A stretch of 64,000 bases of DNA. Origin: Geitlerinema sp. PCC 7407 (GTDB lineage Bacteria > Cyanobacteriota > Cyanobacteriia > PCC-7407). How positions within the stretch are numbered: position 1 is the stretch's first letter; each line of letters opens with the position of its first letter. A program made the translations under genes and the position numbers. The notes under the pieces are model-generated. The model saw only the letters and a list, made by a program, of their open reading frames with translations. It was not told the origin of the DNA and ran no database searches. Where the stretch lies: positions 2,282,501 through 2,346,500 of the forward strand of contig NC_019703.1 of NCBI RefSeq assembly GCF_000317045.1, written 5' to 3'. Of this stretch, positions 1 through 10,807 are shown piece after piece.

Positions 1-306
1 CGGTGAGACAACGGTTGCTGTGTTCCCGCTCGCAAAGCGGTCTGCTCCTCTTCAAAGGGGCCGCATCTTGAGAATGCGGTGAGACCGCATAGCCGATGTC
101 GTTGTCATCGTCGTACTGGTCTTCAAAGGGGCCGCATCTTGAGAATGCGGTGAGACGTGCTGATTTTAGGCCTAATTTTAGGCAAGTCTGTTCTTCAAAG
201 GGGCCGCATCTTGAGAATGCGGTGAGACCTACCAGGGTTCTTCCCTCTACCTGCACTGATGGCTATCCGTCTTCAAAGGGGCCGCATCTTGAGAATGCGG
301 TGAGAC
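1..306 (+). CRISPR. CRISPR array, end portion (36-bp repeats)
   Basis: Four complete identical 36-bp repeats lie at 50-85, 121-156, 193-228 and 271-306. The last 9 bases of another repeat are at 1-9. Each repeat begins CTTCAAAGGGGCCGCAT and ends ATGCGGTGAGAC. It carries an internal inverted repeat, CCGCAT/ATGCGG, around a 7-nt loop. Spacers are 10-49 (40 nt), 86-120 (35), 157-192 (36) and 229-270 (42). The 3' end TGAGAC resembles the GAAAC-type ends of many type I repeats, so I infer transcription on the + strand with the leader left of the window; 306 would then be the distal end. The array faces the 3' end of the cas operon. No spacer target was recognised in the window. Confidence 0.98.
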
Positions 307-535
307 AGCGAGCGGCTGAAAAGCAGAGAGGATTTAGTTTTCAAGGTTCTGATGCGCGAATCGGTCTCAAAAAGAGCGATCGAGCAGACTGGTGGGCCTA
401 GCATAGAGCCCGAAAGACCCCAAAAAACTTCCAGGCAACAAACCTTTGAGAAAGGGCGCGGACCTTTTGGATCGCCACAGAGCGCGATCGCCCTTCCCGT
501 CAGGCTTTGGGCCACCAGCCTCACTCCTCTTCCTC
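307..535. other. gene-free spacer between CRISPR array and csb2
   Basis: No convincing gene is present. If the array is read on the + strand, this stretch is its trailer side and also the 3' flank of the convergent cas operon. No clear stem plus T-run terminator is visible on either strand. It contains HIP1-like motifs. Confidence 0.5.
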
Positions 536-3273
<2,738 letters not shown>

Positions 3274-5547
3274 TTAACTAGAAACTTCACTAGAAAAATG
3301 AGCGGTTTTGCCCGAATCCTCTGGGTCTTCCTTGGGGAGCGGGCGCACCTGCCAGATCAGTCGGCTCACGTCGGAGTCCGAGAGGGGAAAGGCCAGCGCT
3401 GCCGCGATCCGGCGAGTGCGATCGCCCGACTCGTTGATCCCCTGGCCCATCGCTGGAGGACAGCCGCTGGCCCGCAGCCGCCGAATCGCCAGAGTCGTCG
3501 CGCCGTAGCAGTCCCCCATCGCCAGCCGGTTTAGCAAGTTCGGCACCCTGGGCAGCGACACCGTTTTGATGGACGGCTGGGATCCCTGGTCTTGCAGGTC
3601 TGGAGACTCGGGGATCTTCTCCAGCAACAGGCGTCGCTGATGGGCGATCGCCACCAGCGCGTAGGCCGGCGGCACCCACTGGGGCCAGCCCAGGCTGGAC
3701 GGACGGGTCAACGCCAAATCCACCAGGCTCAGCCCCCGGGCGATCGCCTCCAGACGCTCTGCATTCACCTCCCCCTGAATCCAGCGCACAACATCCACCA
3801 GCGGTGCCGGATAGGAGCCCGGCTGGCTGGTTTTCGGGTCCCCCGGCGGAGCGTCTTCCTGACCAGCAGGCTGAAATTCGGGTTCTTCAGGGTTTTGGCC
3901 GCTTTTCGGGGTCTTCAAGCCGTCTGAGTCGGCTTTCTGGCCTTTTTCGGCTTTTTGCTTAGCTTGCGCTTCGACTTCCTCGCGCTTCACCAGCCGGATC
4001 AGGTTGCTCTCTAGATCTCCCGCCTGCCAGGTCGTCACGCCGTCGTCATTAGGCGTCCACACCCAAAAGCGCGACCTCTCCTGGGGCCTTGCGCGCCCCA
4101 GCCGCTGGCGCAGGCGGTTGCTCGCCAGGGCCAGCCCCAGCCGAAACTCGCTCGAATTCTCCCAGCACGCTGTGAGCCACCGCCGAGGCAGCAGGGGCAC
4201 CGGCGAGACAAATCTGCTGGTCGTAAACTTCAGCGATCGCCCCAGGTCTGCCTCCGCTTCCCCCAGGGCGATCAGGACATCGAGCAGCGTTGCCTTTTGG
4301 CGGCTCCAGTCAATGATGGCCTCTTCGAGGCGCTGGTTCGCGCGCAGCACCGAGGCCGGAGCATCTTTGTCTTGGGCCGCCCGCCGGAACTGGTCGAGCC
4401 ATGGATCGATGTCGCTCAGGTAGTCCTGCTGGGGCTCAGACTGCGGGCGGAAGCGATCGAGGGGCACCGCAAAATAGGACAGCCCATTGCGAAGCTGGAA
4501 GCCATAGCGGACAAACTCTTCGATATTGCGATCGCGCCCCAGGGTCGAGATCGCTCGATAAAAATCAATTCCATAGCGAGCCGCGCGATCACCCAGCTTG
4601 GCCCGCCCCTCCCGAAACAGCGCTTGGAGCTCCAGCAAGCCTGCCGGTTTGCTCCACAGCGGTGCCCACAGCTCCGCCCGCGCCTCCTCGCCCGCCGCCG
4701 CGCTGCCGTAGCCCGCATTCGAGGGACGCACCGTAAAGGGATAGGCCAGACTGCCCTGCTCAGCCCGCTCATAGCGCCGGGTCACCCCAGCCGCAAACAG
4801 CAAAATCCCCTCCAGCATCAGCACAAAGTCCCAGGGATTGACCCGATCGCTGGCAGCAGCAACCGGGTTAAACTGCCCGATCCTGCCGCTGAAGGGCAAG
4901 CTGGGCAAAACGTCGTCAAACAAAGCCGCCCGCAGCAGCGCTTGGGCCGATGGGTTGGGCTTGCCCGTCCCAAAGTCCATCACTTCTCGAAGCTGCTGCA
5001 TGAAGGTGCGGCTAAACTCGAAGTTGCCGTCATTGCCGCCCGTCCCAGCCAGCGGCGGAAAGCTCAGATCCTCCGAGGTGACCAGAGCACAGGTGTCTAG
5101 CCACTTCACAGCCTCGTCGGGCAGCTCATTTCTCAGCCGCTCCAGCAGCTTGCGCTTGTCCGATTTCTCCTTGGGCTGGACCGTCAGCCCCAGAGCGTCC
5201 ACCTGCCTTTGGGCGATCGCGATCGTCTCCCCATAGATCCGGAAGCGCTCAGCGGGCGCGTCCACGATCTCCTGGAGCAGGCGTTTTTGGGCCTTGTCCT
5301 TGGGATAGAAGCCTGTGCTGCCATTCCAGGGCGCCACGAGGGGCGTCGGTTGATACTCCTCCAGGAAAAAAGTCTCTAGCGCTTCTCGTGACAGGCTGGT
5401 CACCAAGACAAACGCGTCGTTTTCCCAGTACCCCTTGGCCTGGCGATCGCGCCCTTGCTCGACCAGCAGCCGCAAAATTCCCAGCGCCTTGAGATAGGCC
5501 GACAGGGGCTGAGGCGTACAGCCTCCCAAAATCATTGACTCAGGCAT
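3274..5547 (-). CDS. csx17: type I-G CRISPR protein Csx17 (Cas8, large subunit)
   Basis: This 757-aa Csx17 family protein is the probable large subunit (Cas8) of the type I-G complex, expected to help in PAM reading and Cas3 recruitment. The N-terminus shows the family hallmarks GGCTPQPLSAYLKALGILRL and, near residue 70, TPLVAPWNGSTGFYPKD. A Lys/Glu/Gln-rich, probably disordered linker lies around residues 530-590. The ATG at 5547 has GGAG 7 nt upstream, inside the end of cas3, and only 4 bp separate the two genes. Domain function is inferred from the family. Confidence 0.9.
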   Translation of the reverse strand: MPESMILGGCTPQPLSAYLKALGILRLLVEQGRDRQAKGYWENDAFVLVTSLSREALETFFLEEYQPTPLVAPWNGSTGFYPKDKAQKRLLQEIVDAPAERFRIYGETIAIAQRQVDALGLTVQPKEKSDKRKLLERLRNELPDEAVKWLDTCALVTSEDLSFPPLAGTGGNDGNFEFSRTFMQQLREVMDFGTGKPNPSAQALLRAALFDDVLPSLPFSGRIGQFNPVAAASDRVNPWDFVLMLEGILLFAAGVTRRYERAEQGSLAYPFTVRPSNAGYGSAAAGEEARAELWAPLWSKPAGLLELQALFREGRAKLGDRAARYGIDFYRAISTLGRDRNIEEFVRYGFQLRNGLSYFAVPLDRFRPQSEPQQDYLSDIDPWLDQFRRAAQDKDAPASVLRANQRLEEAIIDWSRQKATLLDVLIALGEAEADLGRSLKFTTSRFVSPVPLLPRRWLTACWENSSEFRLGLALASNRLRQRLGRARPQERSRFWVWTPNDDGVTTWQAGDLESNLIRLVKREEVEAQAKQKAEKGQKADSDGLKTPKSGQNPEEPEFQPAGQEDAPPGDPKTSQPGSYPAPLVDVVRWIQGEVNAERLEAIARGLSLVDLALTRPSSLGWPQWVPPAYALVAIAHQRRLLLEKIPESPDLQDQGSQPSIKTVSLPRVPNLLNRLAMGDCYGATTLAIRRLRASGCPPAMGQGINESGDRTRRIAAALAFPLSDSDVSRLIWQVRPLPKEDPEDSGKTAHFSSEVSS

Positions 5548-5551
5548 CGGT

Positions 5552-8044
5552 TTACTCCACCCAATAATCAGCGTGCTTGGCCGAGCCGCGCCAGTCCGCG
5601 ATGCGCACCAGCGTCTCCAGAAAGGCCAGCTTGAACGGGCCGTACTCCTCTAGCAAATCCAGGGCGCGCGCCGTCCAGGACGGGCCAGTGTCGCTCTCGC
5701 CAAAGCGCAAACACTCGAGCGAGAGGTCTTGGCTGGGGATGACCAAGCCGCCCCCCAGGTCAATCTCGGGAAGCTGGTGATGGACGCGATCGCCCTCGTG
5801 CACCCCCAGCGCCGACAGCACCAGCGGATCTCTGGGGGCAGCAGCCCGCTGCTCGGGGTCCGGCTTCTTCACCGCCTGGGTCCGCGCAATCAGGCGCGGC
5901 TGAATGCTCATGCGGGCTCTGCCGTGGTGGCAGGCGACCAGATAGCACAGCAAAAATGACTCTTGCTCCTGGAGGGCCAGGAGGGCGCTGACCAGCTCGT
6001 GGCGAAATCCCTGGCGATCGTCGGGTGCCAAGTAGCGATCCGCCGGGTCTTTGAAATCGTGATCCGACTTGGCCCACAGCGTCTCGCCCTGTTGGGCCTC
6101 CCGGTTGTAGGTCAGGCGCGTCTGGAAAAACGGGTGTGCCTTCCCGGAGTCATGCCAGTGCGCCGCGCGGCTGAGGGACTGCGCTGGCAGCTCCCAATCT
6201 GAGAAATGCTGGATCAGCGTTTCGATTTCCGCTTTGACCTCCAGGGAGTGCTGGGACAGCTCCACAAACGCTGTGGCCCCCTGGCTCAGGAGATCGCGAT
6301 CGTCTTGGTCCGCCTCAATGGCTTTCTCAATCGGCACCGCAGGGGTATGACCCGCTTTGCCCGTGAAGCCCAAGTGGGGATCGTAGCCCCCCACCTGACA
6401 GGGCACGAGGATCGTCATTCCTGGCACCAGGGTTTTGACCTCTTGCCACTTCTTGCGGCCATCCCGCACCCAGGCAGCCTGTTTTTGCTTCTTGATCTCC
6501 TTGAGAAAGTCGCCCGCCATCGAGAGACTGACCCGACACAGCTCCGGAGCCTGGAGCGCGTCGAGATTCGCTGGCGGACTGCTCCCGTCCCACTCTCTCC
6601 AGGCGATCGCCACATCCGTTTCATTGGCCTCTCGGATGAAGGACGAAACGTCAATGTCGTGCCCGGCCAAATCCGTCGAAGTATCAAAAAGCTGCAACAG
6701 ATCGTGTCGCCGTGGAACCAGTCCCTCGATCTCTTCTGAGGGAGCAGGGACCGTCTTGAGCGTGCTAATGCCGACATCTTGCAAGCCTTCTAGGAGCGAT
6801 CGCGCCTTTTCGAGCGACTCCTCATCGTAGGGAAGGGCAGTACTTTTATTCGTCAGATCAGGAATATCGATCCAGTACACCGCCGCGCCCATCAAATGCT
6901 CTCCATAGCGATTGCACCGGCCAAAGCGCTGCACCATCGAAGACCAAGGGGCCAGCTCCGTAAAGAGAACCTGAGCCGAGATGTCAACGCCCGCCTCGAT
7001 CGCCTGGGTCGCGACCAAAATCCCCGACAGCCCCTCCCTGAGCTGCGCGTTGAGGCTTTGGCGCTCGGCCGCCCGAAACCGAGAGTGGATCAGCGTCCGG
7101 GGCTCCGCTGTGTACTTTTTCAGCGCCTCATACACCTCCTGGGCGCGGGCAACGCGATTGCAGATCACCAGGGTGAGAGACCCCGGCTGGTGAGCCGCCG
7201 CGATCTCTTGAGCCAGCTTGTCGCCGTACTGATCGCCCTTGGAGGCGCAAACCGTCTCGGCGCGGCGAAGCGGCTTCTGGGCAGCCATACACTTCGCCAA
7301 TACGGCGATCGCGTTCTCAGGAGCCTTCGAGGCGATCGCCGAGTTGGTAGCGCTTTGAGCCAGACTCCGAGCCGCATCTTCCTCCGCTGGGGTCAGCCCA
7401 TAAACGCAGATCGAGCCCGGCTTGTGGTCCGCTGTCACTAACAGGCCAGGATCCAGCGTGGCGCTCATCCACAGCGATCGCGTCATGCCGTAGGTGCCAA
7501 ATTTTTCGCGAAGGCCCTGGAGCTGAGCCGTGGTGCGCAGCGCCGCTCCCATTAGCTGCACCTCATCCATCACCCACAGACAATCGTTGTTGAGCAGGGC
7601 GAAGTGGATCGGCCACTTGTTGCGGCTCATGGCGTATCCACGGTTGAGGGCGCGGCTCACGAGCTGGTCCTGGGTTCCTACCAAGATGCAGTGCTGCTCT
7701 GGCTTGTCGTCCCAGCGATGACTCACAGCGCCCCCCATCAGCAGATGGAGACCGACTTCTTGCTGTAGCTCGGCATTTTCCAGCCACTTCTCGATCGCGC
7801 TGTAGGTCTGCTCTACCAGGGTCCGCATGGGGAGACAGTAGACCAAGCGGCGAGGCGTGCTGGCCCGCCGCGAACTCTCGCAGAAGCACTTCCACAGCCA
7901 CGCCACAACCACAGCGGCAGTTTTCCCCGCCCCCGTAGGCGCGCTGAGCACCAAGGGCCAGTCATCGGCGATCGCGAGCCCCTCTTGGTACGGAAATGGA
8001 GGCTTGCCAGTCACCTTACAGAACCAGTCAGCATAACTTTGCAT
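5552..8044 (-). CDS. cas3: CRISPR helicase-nuclease Cas3 (C-terminal HD)
   Basis: This 830-aa protein is the effector nuclease-helicase that unwinds and degrades DNA bound by the Cascade-like complex. Walker A is SAPTGAGKTAAVV (about residues 34-46), motif II is MDEVQ, motif VI is QRFGRCNRYGE, and a C-terminal HD domain contains HWHDSGKAHPFF. Helicase first and HD last is the order usual for type I-G, the reverse of type I-E. It is the first gene of the operon. No Shine-Dalgarno is visible at the ATG; a small hairpin sits directly upstream (8053-8066). Confidence 0.95.
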   Translation of the reverse strand: MQSYADWFCKVTGKPPFPYQEGLAIADDWPLVLSAPTGAGKTAAVVVAWLWKCFCESSRRASTPRRLVYCLPMRTLVEQTYSAIEKWLENAELQQEVGLHLLMGGAVSHRWDDKPEQHCILVGTQDQLVSRALNRGYAMSRNKWPIHFALLNNDCLWVMDEVQLMGAALRTTAQLQGLREKFGTYGMTRSLWMSATLDPGLLVTADHKPGSICVYGLTPAEEDAARSLAQSATNSAIASKAPENAIAVLAKCMAAQKPLRRAETVCASKGDQYGDKLAQEIAAAHQPGSLTLVICNRVARAQEVYEALKKYTAEPRTLIHSRFRAAERQSLNAQLREGLSGILVATQAIEAGVDISAQVLFTELAPWSSMVQRFGRCNRYGEHLMGAAVYWIDIPDLTNKSTALPYDEESLEKARSLLEGLQDVGISTLKTVPAPSEEIEGLVPRRHDLLQLFDTSTDLAGHDIDVSSFIREANETDVAIAWREWDGSSPPANLDALQAPELCRVSLSMAGDFLKEIKKQKQAAWVRDGRKKWQEVKTLVPGMTILVPCQVGGYDPHLGFTGKAGHTPAVPIEKAIEADQDDRDLLSQGATAFVELSQHSLEVKAEIETLIQHFSDWELPAQSLSRAAHWHDSGKAHPFFQTRLTYNREAQQGETLWAKSDHDFKDPADRYLAPDDRQGFRHELVSALLALQEQESFLLCYLVACHHGRARMSIQPRLIARTQAVKKPDPEQRAAAPRDPLVLSALGVHEGDRVHHQLPEIDLGGGLVIPSQDLSLECLRFGESDTGPSWTARALDLLEEYGPFKLAFLETLVRIADWRGSAKHADYWVE

Positions 8045-8052
8045 GGCAAAAT

Positions 8053-8066
8053 AACCGCTTCTAAGC
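8053..8066 (-). promoter_or_regulatory. small hairpin just upstream of the cas3 start
   Basis: CCGCTTCTAAGCGG is a short palindrome (5-6 bp stem). It ends 9 nt upstream of the cas3 ATG in transcript direction, where a ribosome binding site would be expected. It could limit translation initiation or bind a protein. The role is inferred from position only. Confidence 0.35.
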
Positions 8067-8227
8067 GGGATTTCTCAAAGGTGGAGCGATTTTTCTCTAT
8101 TGAACAAGTACACAGAAGCCGCTGGTGAGTTTTTTGACAAACCTTGTTATGAAGAGAGAAAAATTTTGATCCCTTCACGGTCCGTCAAAATTCCTCAACC
8201 AAAGCATTGCGCTGCGCTGAAACAGCA

Positions 8228-8264
8228 GAATCTAGACCCTGAAAGATCTTCAAGGCCTAGATTC
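8228..8264. repeat. 37-bp imperfect palindrome between small ORF and cas3
   Basis: Perfect 8-bp arms GAATCTAG (8228-8235) and CTAGATTC (8257-8264) flank a further near-palindromic core, CCTGAAAGATCTTCAAGG. It lies about 20 bp past the stop of the small gene at 8284-8601 and about 185 bp upstream of cas3. It could be an operator, a processing site or the stem of a weak terminator. No T-run follows on the minus strand. Confidence 0.5.
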
Positions 8265-8283
8265 CACACCTAGAAAGCGTTTA

Positions 8284-8601
8284 CTAGCCGAGTTGGCGTT
8301 GGCACAAATTCCAGAGCCAACGTCTTGTCTCGCTCTTGCCCACCGGAATCAATGGCCAAGCAGCCTCAGGAGTGATAATTTCAAGACCTTTTCGCCCCCG
8401 ACGCGCAAAGCGGTGCAGATTACGCAAATGCCTGATTTGAGGGTCATTTTTCGGCAGTTTGAGCAGCATCTCTGCACGGACATCTTCCGAAGAAATTTCT
8501 CTGCGGAAAACATGCATTTCAGGAATTTCTTGAGGGGGTTCTCCTCGGTCTTCAAAGAGAGGAAGAGAAAGCTGGTGTCCAAACATGTTATCGTCAATCA
8601 T
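8284..8601 (-). CDS. small unknown protein upstream of the cas operon
   Basis: This 105-aa protein is not recognised. The start is well supported: AAGGAGG lies 5 nt before the ATG at 8601, while the in-frame ATG 21 bp upstream has no such site. The N-terminal half is acidic (LPLFEDRGEPPQEIPE). The C-terminal half is strongly basic (HLRNLHRFARRGRKG, then SETRRWLW), as in small nucleic-acid-binding proteins, but no known fold is evident. It points the same way as cas3, with 240 bp between. A possible promoter is TTGGCA with TATTCT/CATATT at about 8625-8660 on the minus strand. A regulatory or CRISPR-linked role is a guess from position. Confidence 0.6.
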   Translation of the reverse strand: MIDDNMFGHQLSLPLFEDRGEPPQEIPEMHVFRREISSEDVRAEMLLKLPKNDPQIRHLRNLHRFARRGRKGLEIITPEAAWPLIPVGKSETRRWLWNLCQRQLG

Positions 8602-8784
8602 GATCGCCTCCTTGGCGAACATAAGAATATGTGGCTGAGACAGTTTGGTGCCAACCTTTGTCTGTCCAGCCGGTGCTTTGGGGGTCCTTGTCAGAGGATC
8701 CCTTTTTGCTATTTAGTAGCTTATCAGACTCGAGCTCGACTACCCAGATATTGACCTTAGAAAATTGAATCTCTGAAAAAAGAG

Positions 8785-8886
8785 CAGCTGAGGGGCCGCA
8801 CATCGTGCGGAAAATCTGCCCTTTTTCGAGCGGCATTAACCCACATGTTGCTTCAAAGGGGCTGCTTAGTCAGCAGGGAAGCTAGT
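8785..8886 (+). repeat. pair of degenerate CRISPR-repeat-like elements (one-spacer mini-array)
   Basis: Element 1 is GGGGCCGCACATCGTGCGG at 8792-8810. It keeps the repeat's GGGGCCGCA and TGCGG stem around a shorter loop. Element 2 begins at 8851 with CTTCAAAGGGGCTGC, matching 14 of the first 15 repeat bases. It reforms a stem by different bases: CTGC/GCAG around TTAGTCA. The gap between them, about 34-40 nt (8811/8817-8850), equals the spacer lengths of the real array. Both are in the same orientation as the array. This is the shape of crRNA-like RNAs (CreA/CreR) that guide type I Cascade to chromosomal promoters. The RNA function is inferred. Confidence 0.55.
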
Positions 8887-9101
8887 GGTATGGCTCTAAG
8901 CCCACTTTACCGGCTTCTGGTCAAAGTTGACCCAGCTTTCTCGCATCGTCCCAAGGACCAAGCGCGACGGCTCACCAGCGTAGCACTAGAACATGCGCTC
9001 TACTCAAGTCTCTTCCGATGGTTAGATTGAATCGAGTTTTTTGCTTTCTAAGGTGGGGGACAGGGCCAGCAATGGCCCAGAAGTTTTCTGGAGATGTCCC
9101 A

Positions 9102-9455
9102 ATGACCGCAACTCGATCCCACGAAACGCTTTTAGAGCCTTGCATTCAGGCTTGTTTGGCTTGCCTGCGAGAATGCGAAAACTGCGCGACGGCCTGCCTG
9201 AGCAGCGAAATGGTCCAAATGATGGCCGAGTGCATTCGGCGGTGTCGCGACTGCGCCGATACCTGCGCCCTCTGCGCGCGGCTGATGGCGCGCAACTCCG
9301 ACCTGCATGGCCAGATGTGCCGCGTGTGCGCTGAGGCGTGCGATCGCTGCGCCGCCGAGTGCAGCCAGCACCAGCACGAGCACTGCCAGCGCTGCGCCGA
9401 GGCGTGCCGCCGCTGCGCTGAGTCCTGTCGCCAGATGGCTGCTGCGATGGCCTAG
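9102..9455 (+). CDS. Cys-rich four-helix copper-storage-like protein (DUF326/Csp)
   Basis: This 117-aa protein has 21 cysteines, mostly spaced CxxC or CxxxC along predicted helices (CLACLRECENC, CRDCADTCALC, CAEACRRCAESC). That is the pattern of Csp-type four-helix bundles that bind many Cu(I) ions in their core. A His-rich patch (SQHQHEHCQRC) precedes the last helix. The start at 9102 is preferred because GGAG lies 8 nt upstream; an ATG 27 bp earlier is possible. No signal peptide is seen, so it is probably cytosolic like Csp3. It sits apart from obvious copper-transport genes. Confidence 0.8.
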   Translation: MTATRSHETLLEPCIQACLACLRECENCATACLSSEMVQMMAECIRRCRDCADTCALCARLMARNSDLHGQMCRVCAEACDRCAAECSQHQHEHCQRCAEACRRCAESCRQMAAAMA

Positions 9456-9597
9456 GGGTCCGTGCTGACAGCGCTGGCCACAACTCCTCTGGCCTTCCAT
9501 TGCGCTTTGGCCACGGGTGCCTGACTGGCCACGAAAAAACCTGGCCACGCAGCGACTTTGTCATTGCCTGACCAGGTTTTGGAGCCGTAACTGGCTT

Positions 9598-10701
9598 CTA
9601 GAGACTGTAGAACTCCGCCAGAGAGCGATGGAAATGGGTGATTCCATACTCTAGGGTTTCTGCATATTGGGTGACCTTGTAGCCGCGCGATCGCACCCCT
9701 TGCTGGAGCGATCGCACCGCCCCAAAGTCCTCATTCAGCATGTGGTCAAACTCAGGCCGAAACGCCTCTCGATCATAGGGATAGAGGGCTTTTTGCGCAG
9801 GAGTCTGATAGAGAATCACCTCAAAGCGGGTCGTCGTCGGCGTGAGCGGCGTGAGGCGAAACACCGACACCTTATCCTTGGCCGTGTTCACCATCCAGTT
9901 TGGGAAAACAAATCCCTGATAGGAGAAGCCGCGCCGCTTGCCCGAAAAGGCCGGATGATTTTCGACTATCGCTTCATCCACAAAGGGCACCGAAATTTGG
10001 TAGTGCCTGCCCGTAGGCGCATACTGGATTTGCAGCGGATCAAAGCAGCGCAGACTGCGAGCGTGGACCACCGGCAGGTGATAGCACTCGAGATAGTTCT
10101 CGATGGGAAACTTCCAGTTCGCTGGCTCCTCATAAAACCAGCGATCGATCTCTTCGAGATCTTCCCAAGGCTGCTCATACTGCTCCAGAAACGCCGGAAA
10201 TTCTGCTAGATGACTTTTGAGATCTTCTCCTTCCGGTTCAGCGCTCGCAAAAATAAAGCCGCCCCACGTCTCTACGCGCCCCGCCACCAAGTTGACGTCT
10301 GACTTGGAGAGGCCGGGGAAGTGCTCAGCCCTGGGCAGTCCCCGCAGACGGCCCTCGCGATCGAAGTTCCAGCCGTGGTAGGGACAGCGAATCCGGTTGC
10401 AGTGGCCCTGGCCCTCCATCATCTTGGCCCCCCGATGGGGACAGGCATTATGAAAAATGCGCAGATCGCCAGCATCATTTCTCACGATCACCATGGGCTG
10501 ATCTCCCAAAGTGCAGGTGAGATAGTCACCGGGTGCCGGGAGATCCGACGCTCGCCCGACCATTTGCCAAGCTTTTTGCCACAGCGATCGCCGCTCTAGC
10601 TCAAAGATTTCTTCACTGTAATAGTAGAAAGGCGGCAGACCAGGGCTGGCATGGGAAGAGAGACTTTCGGGGGTCAAAGGCTGGGAGAAAGAAGCGCTCA
10701 T
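9598..10701 (-). CDS. Rieske non-haem iron oxygenase, alpha subunit
   Basis: This 367-aa protein belongs to the aromatic-ring-hydroxylating dioxygenase alpha-subunit family. The N-terminal Rieske [2Fe-2S] domain has CPHRG followed by CPYHGW (residues about 87-110). The catalytic domain has the mononuclear iron motif ENYLECYHLPVVH (about residues 198-210). Such enzymes use a separate reductase; none is adjacent. The substrate cannot be read from the sequence; relatives act on aromatic acids, quaternary amines or pigments. The gene behind it in the same orientation encodes another putative iron enzyme (DUF3865), so the two may act in one pathway. Confidence 0.85.
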   Translation of the reverse strand: MSASFSQPLTPESLSSHASPGLPPFYYYSEEIFELERRSLWQKAWQMVGRASDLPAPGDYLTCTLGDQPMVIVRNDAGDLRIFHNACPHRGAKMMEGQGHCNRIRCPYHGWNFDREGRLRGLPRAEHFPGLSKSDVNLVAGRVETWGGFIFASAEPEGEDLKSHLAEFPAFLEQYEQPWEDLEEIDRWFYEEPANWKFPIENYLECYHLPVVHARSLRCFDPLQIQYAPTGRHYQISVPFVDEAIVENHPAFSGKRRGFSYQGFVFPNWMVNTAKDKVSVFRLTPLTPTTTRFEVILYQTPAQKALYPYDREAFRPEFDHMLNEDFGAVRSLQQGVRSRGYKVTQYAETLEYGITHFHRSLAEFYSL

Positions 10702-10807
10702 AGCAATGGTATGGTTGGGGACTCAAGGGCAATCAATCTAGAAAGGGCTTGGTGAGATGCCCAAACCCGATCGCGTCGTCACATTCCGTTGCTCATCATG
10801 ATAGGCC

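Noticed and set aside
31-42. Spacer 1 shares CGCAAAGCGGT with the small gene at about 8406-8416
   Set aside because: An 11-nt match is expected several times by chance across this window; not evidence of self-targeting.
96-401. Open frame across the CRISPR repeats with a repeated peptide
   Set aside because: It merely translates the 36-bp repeats, which are a multiple of three; no ribosome binding site and no protein likeness.
8594-8836. 80-codon minus-strand frame upstream of the small cas-linked gene
   Set aside because: Overlaps the mini-array hairpins and the start of the better-supported gene; no ribosome binding site.
8845-9030. 61-codon + frame beginning near the second repeat-like element as a possible toxin
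   Set aside because: No ribosome binding site and no toxin-like features; a CreT-like toxin could not be supported.
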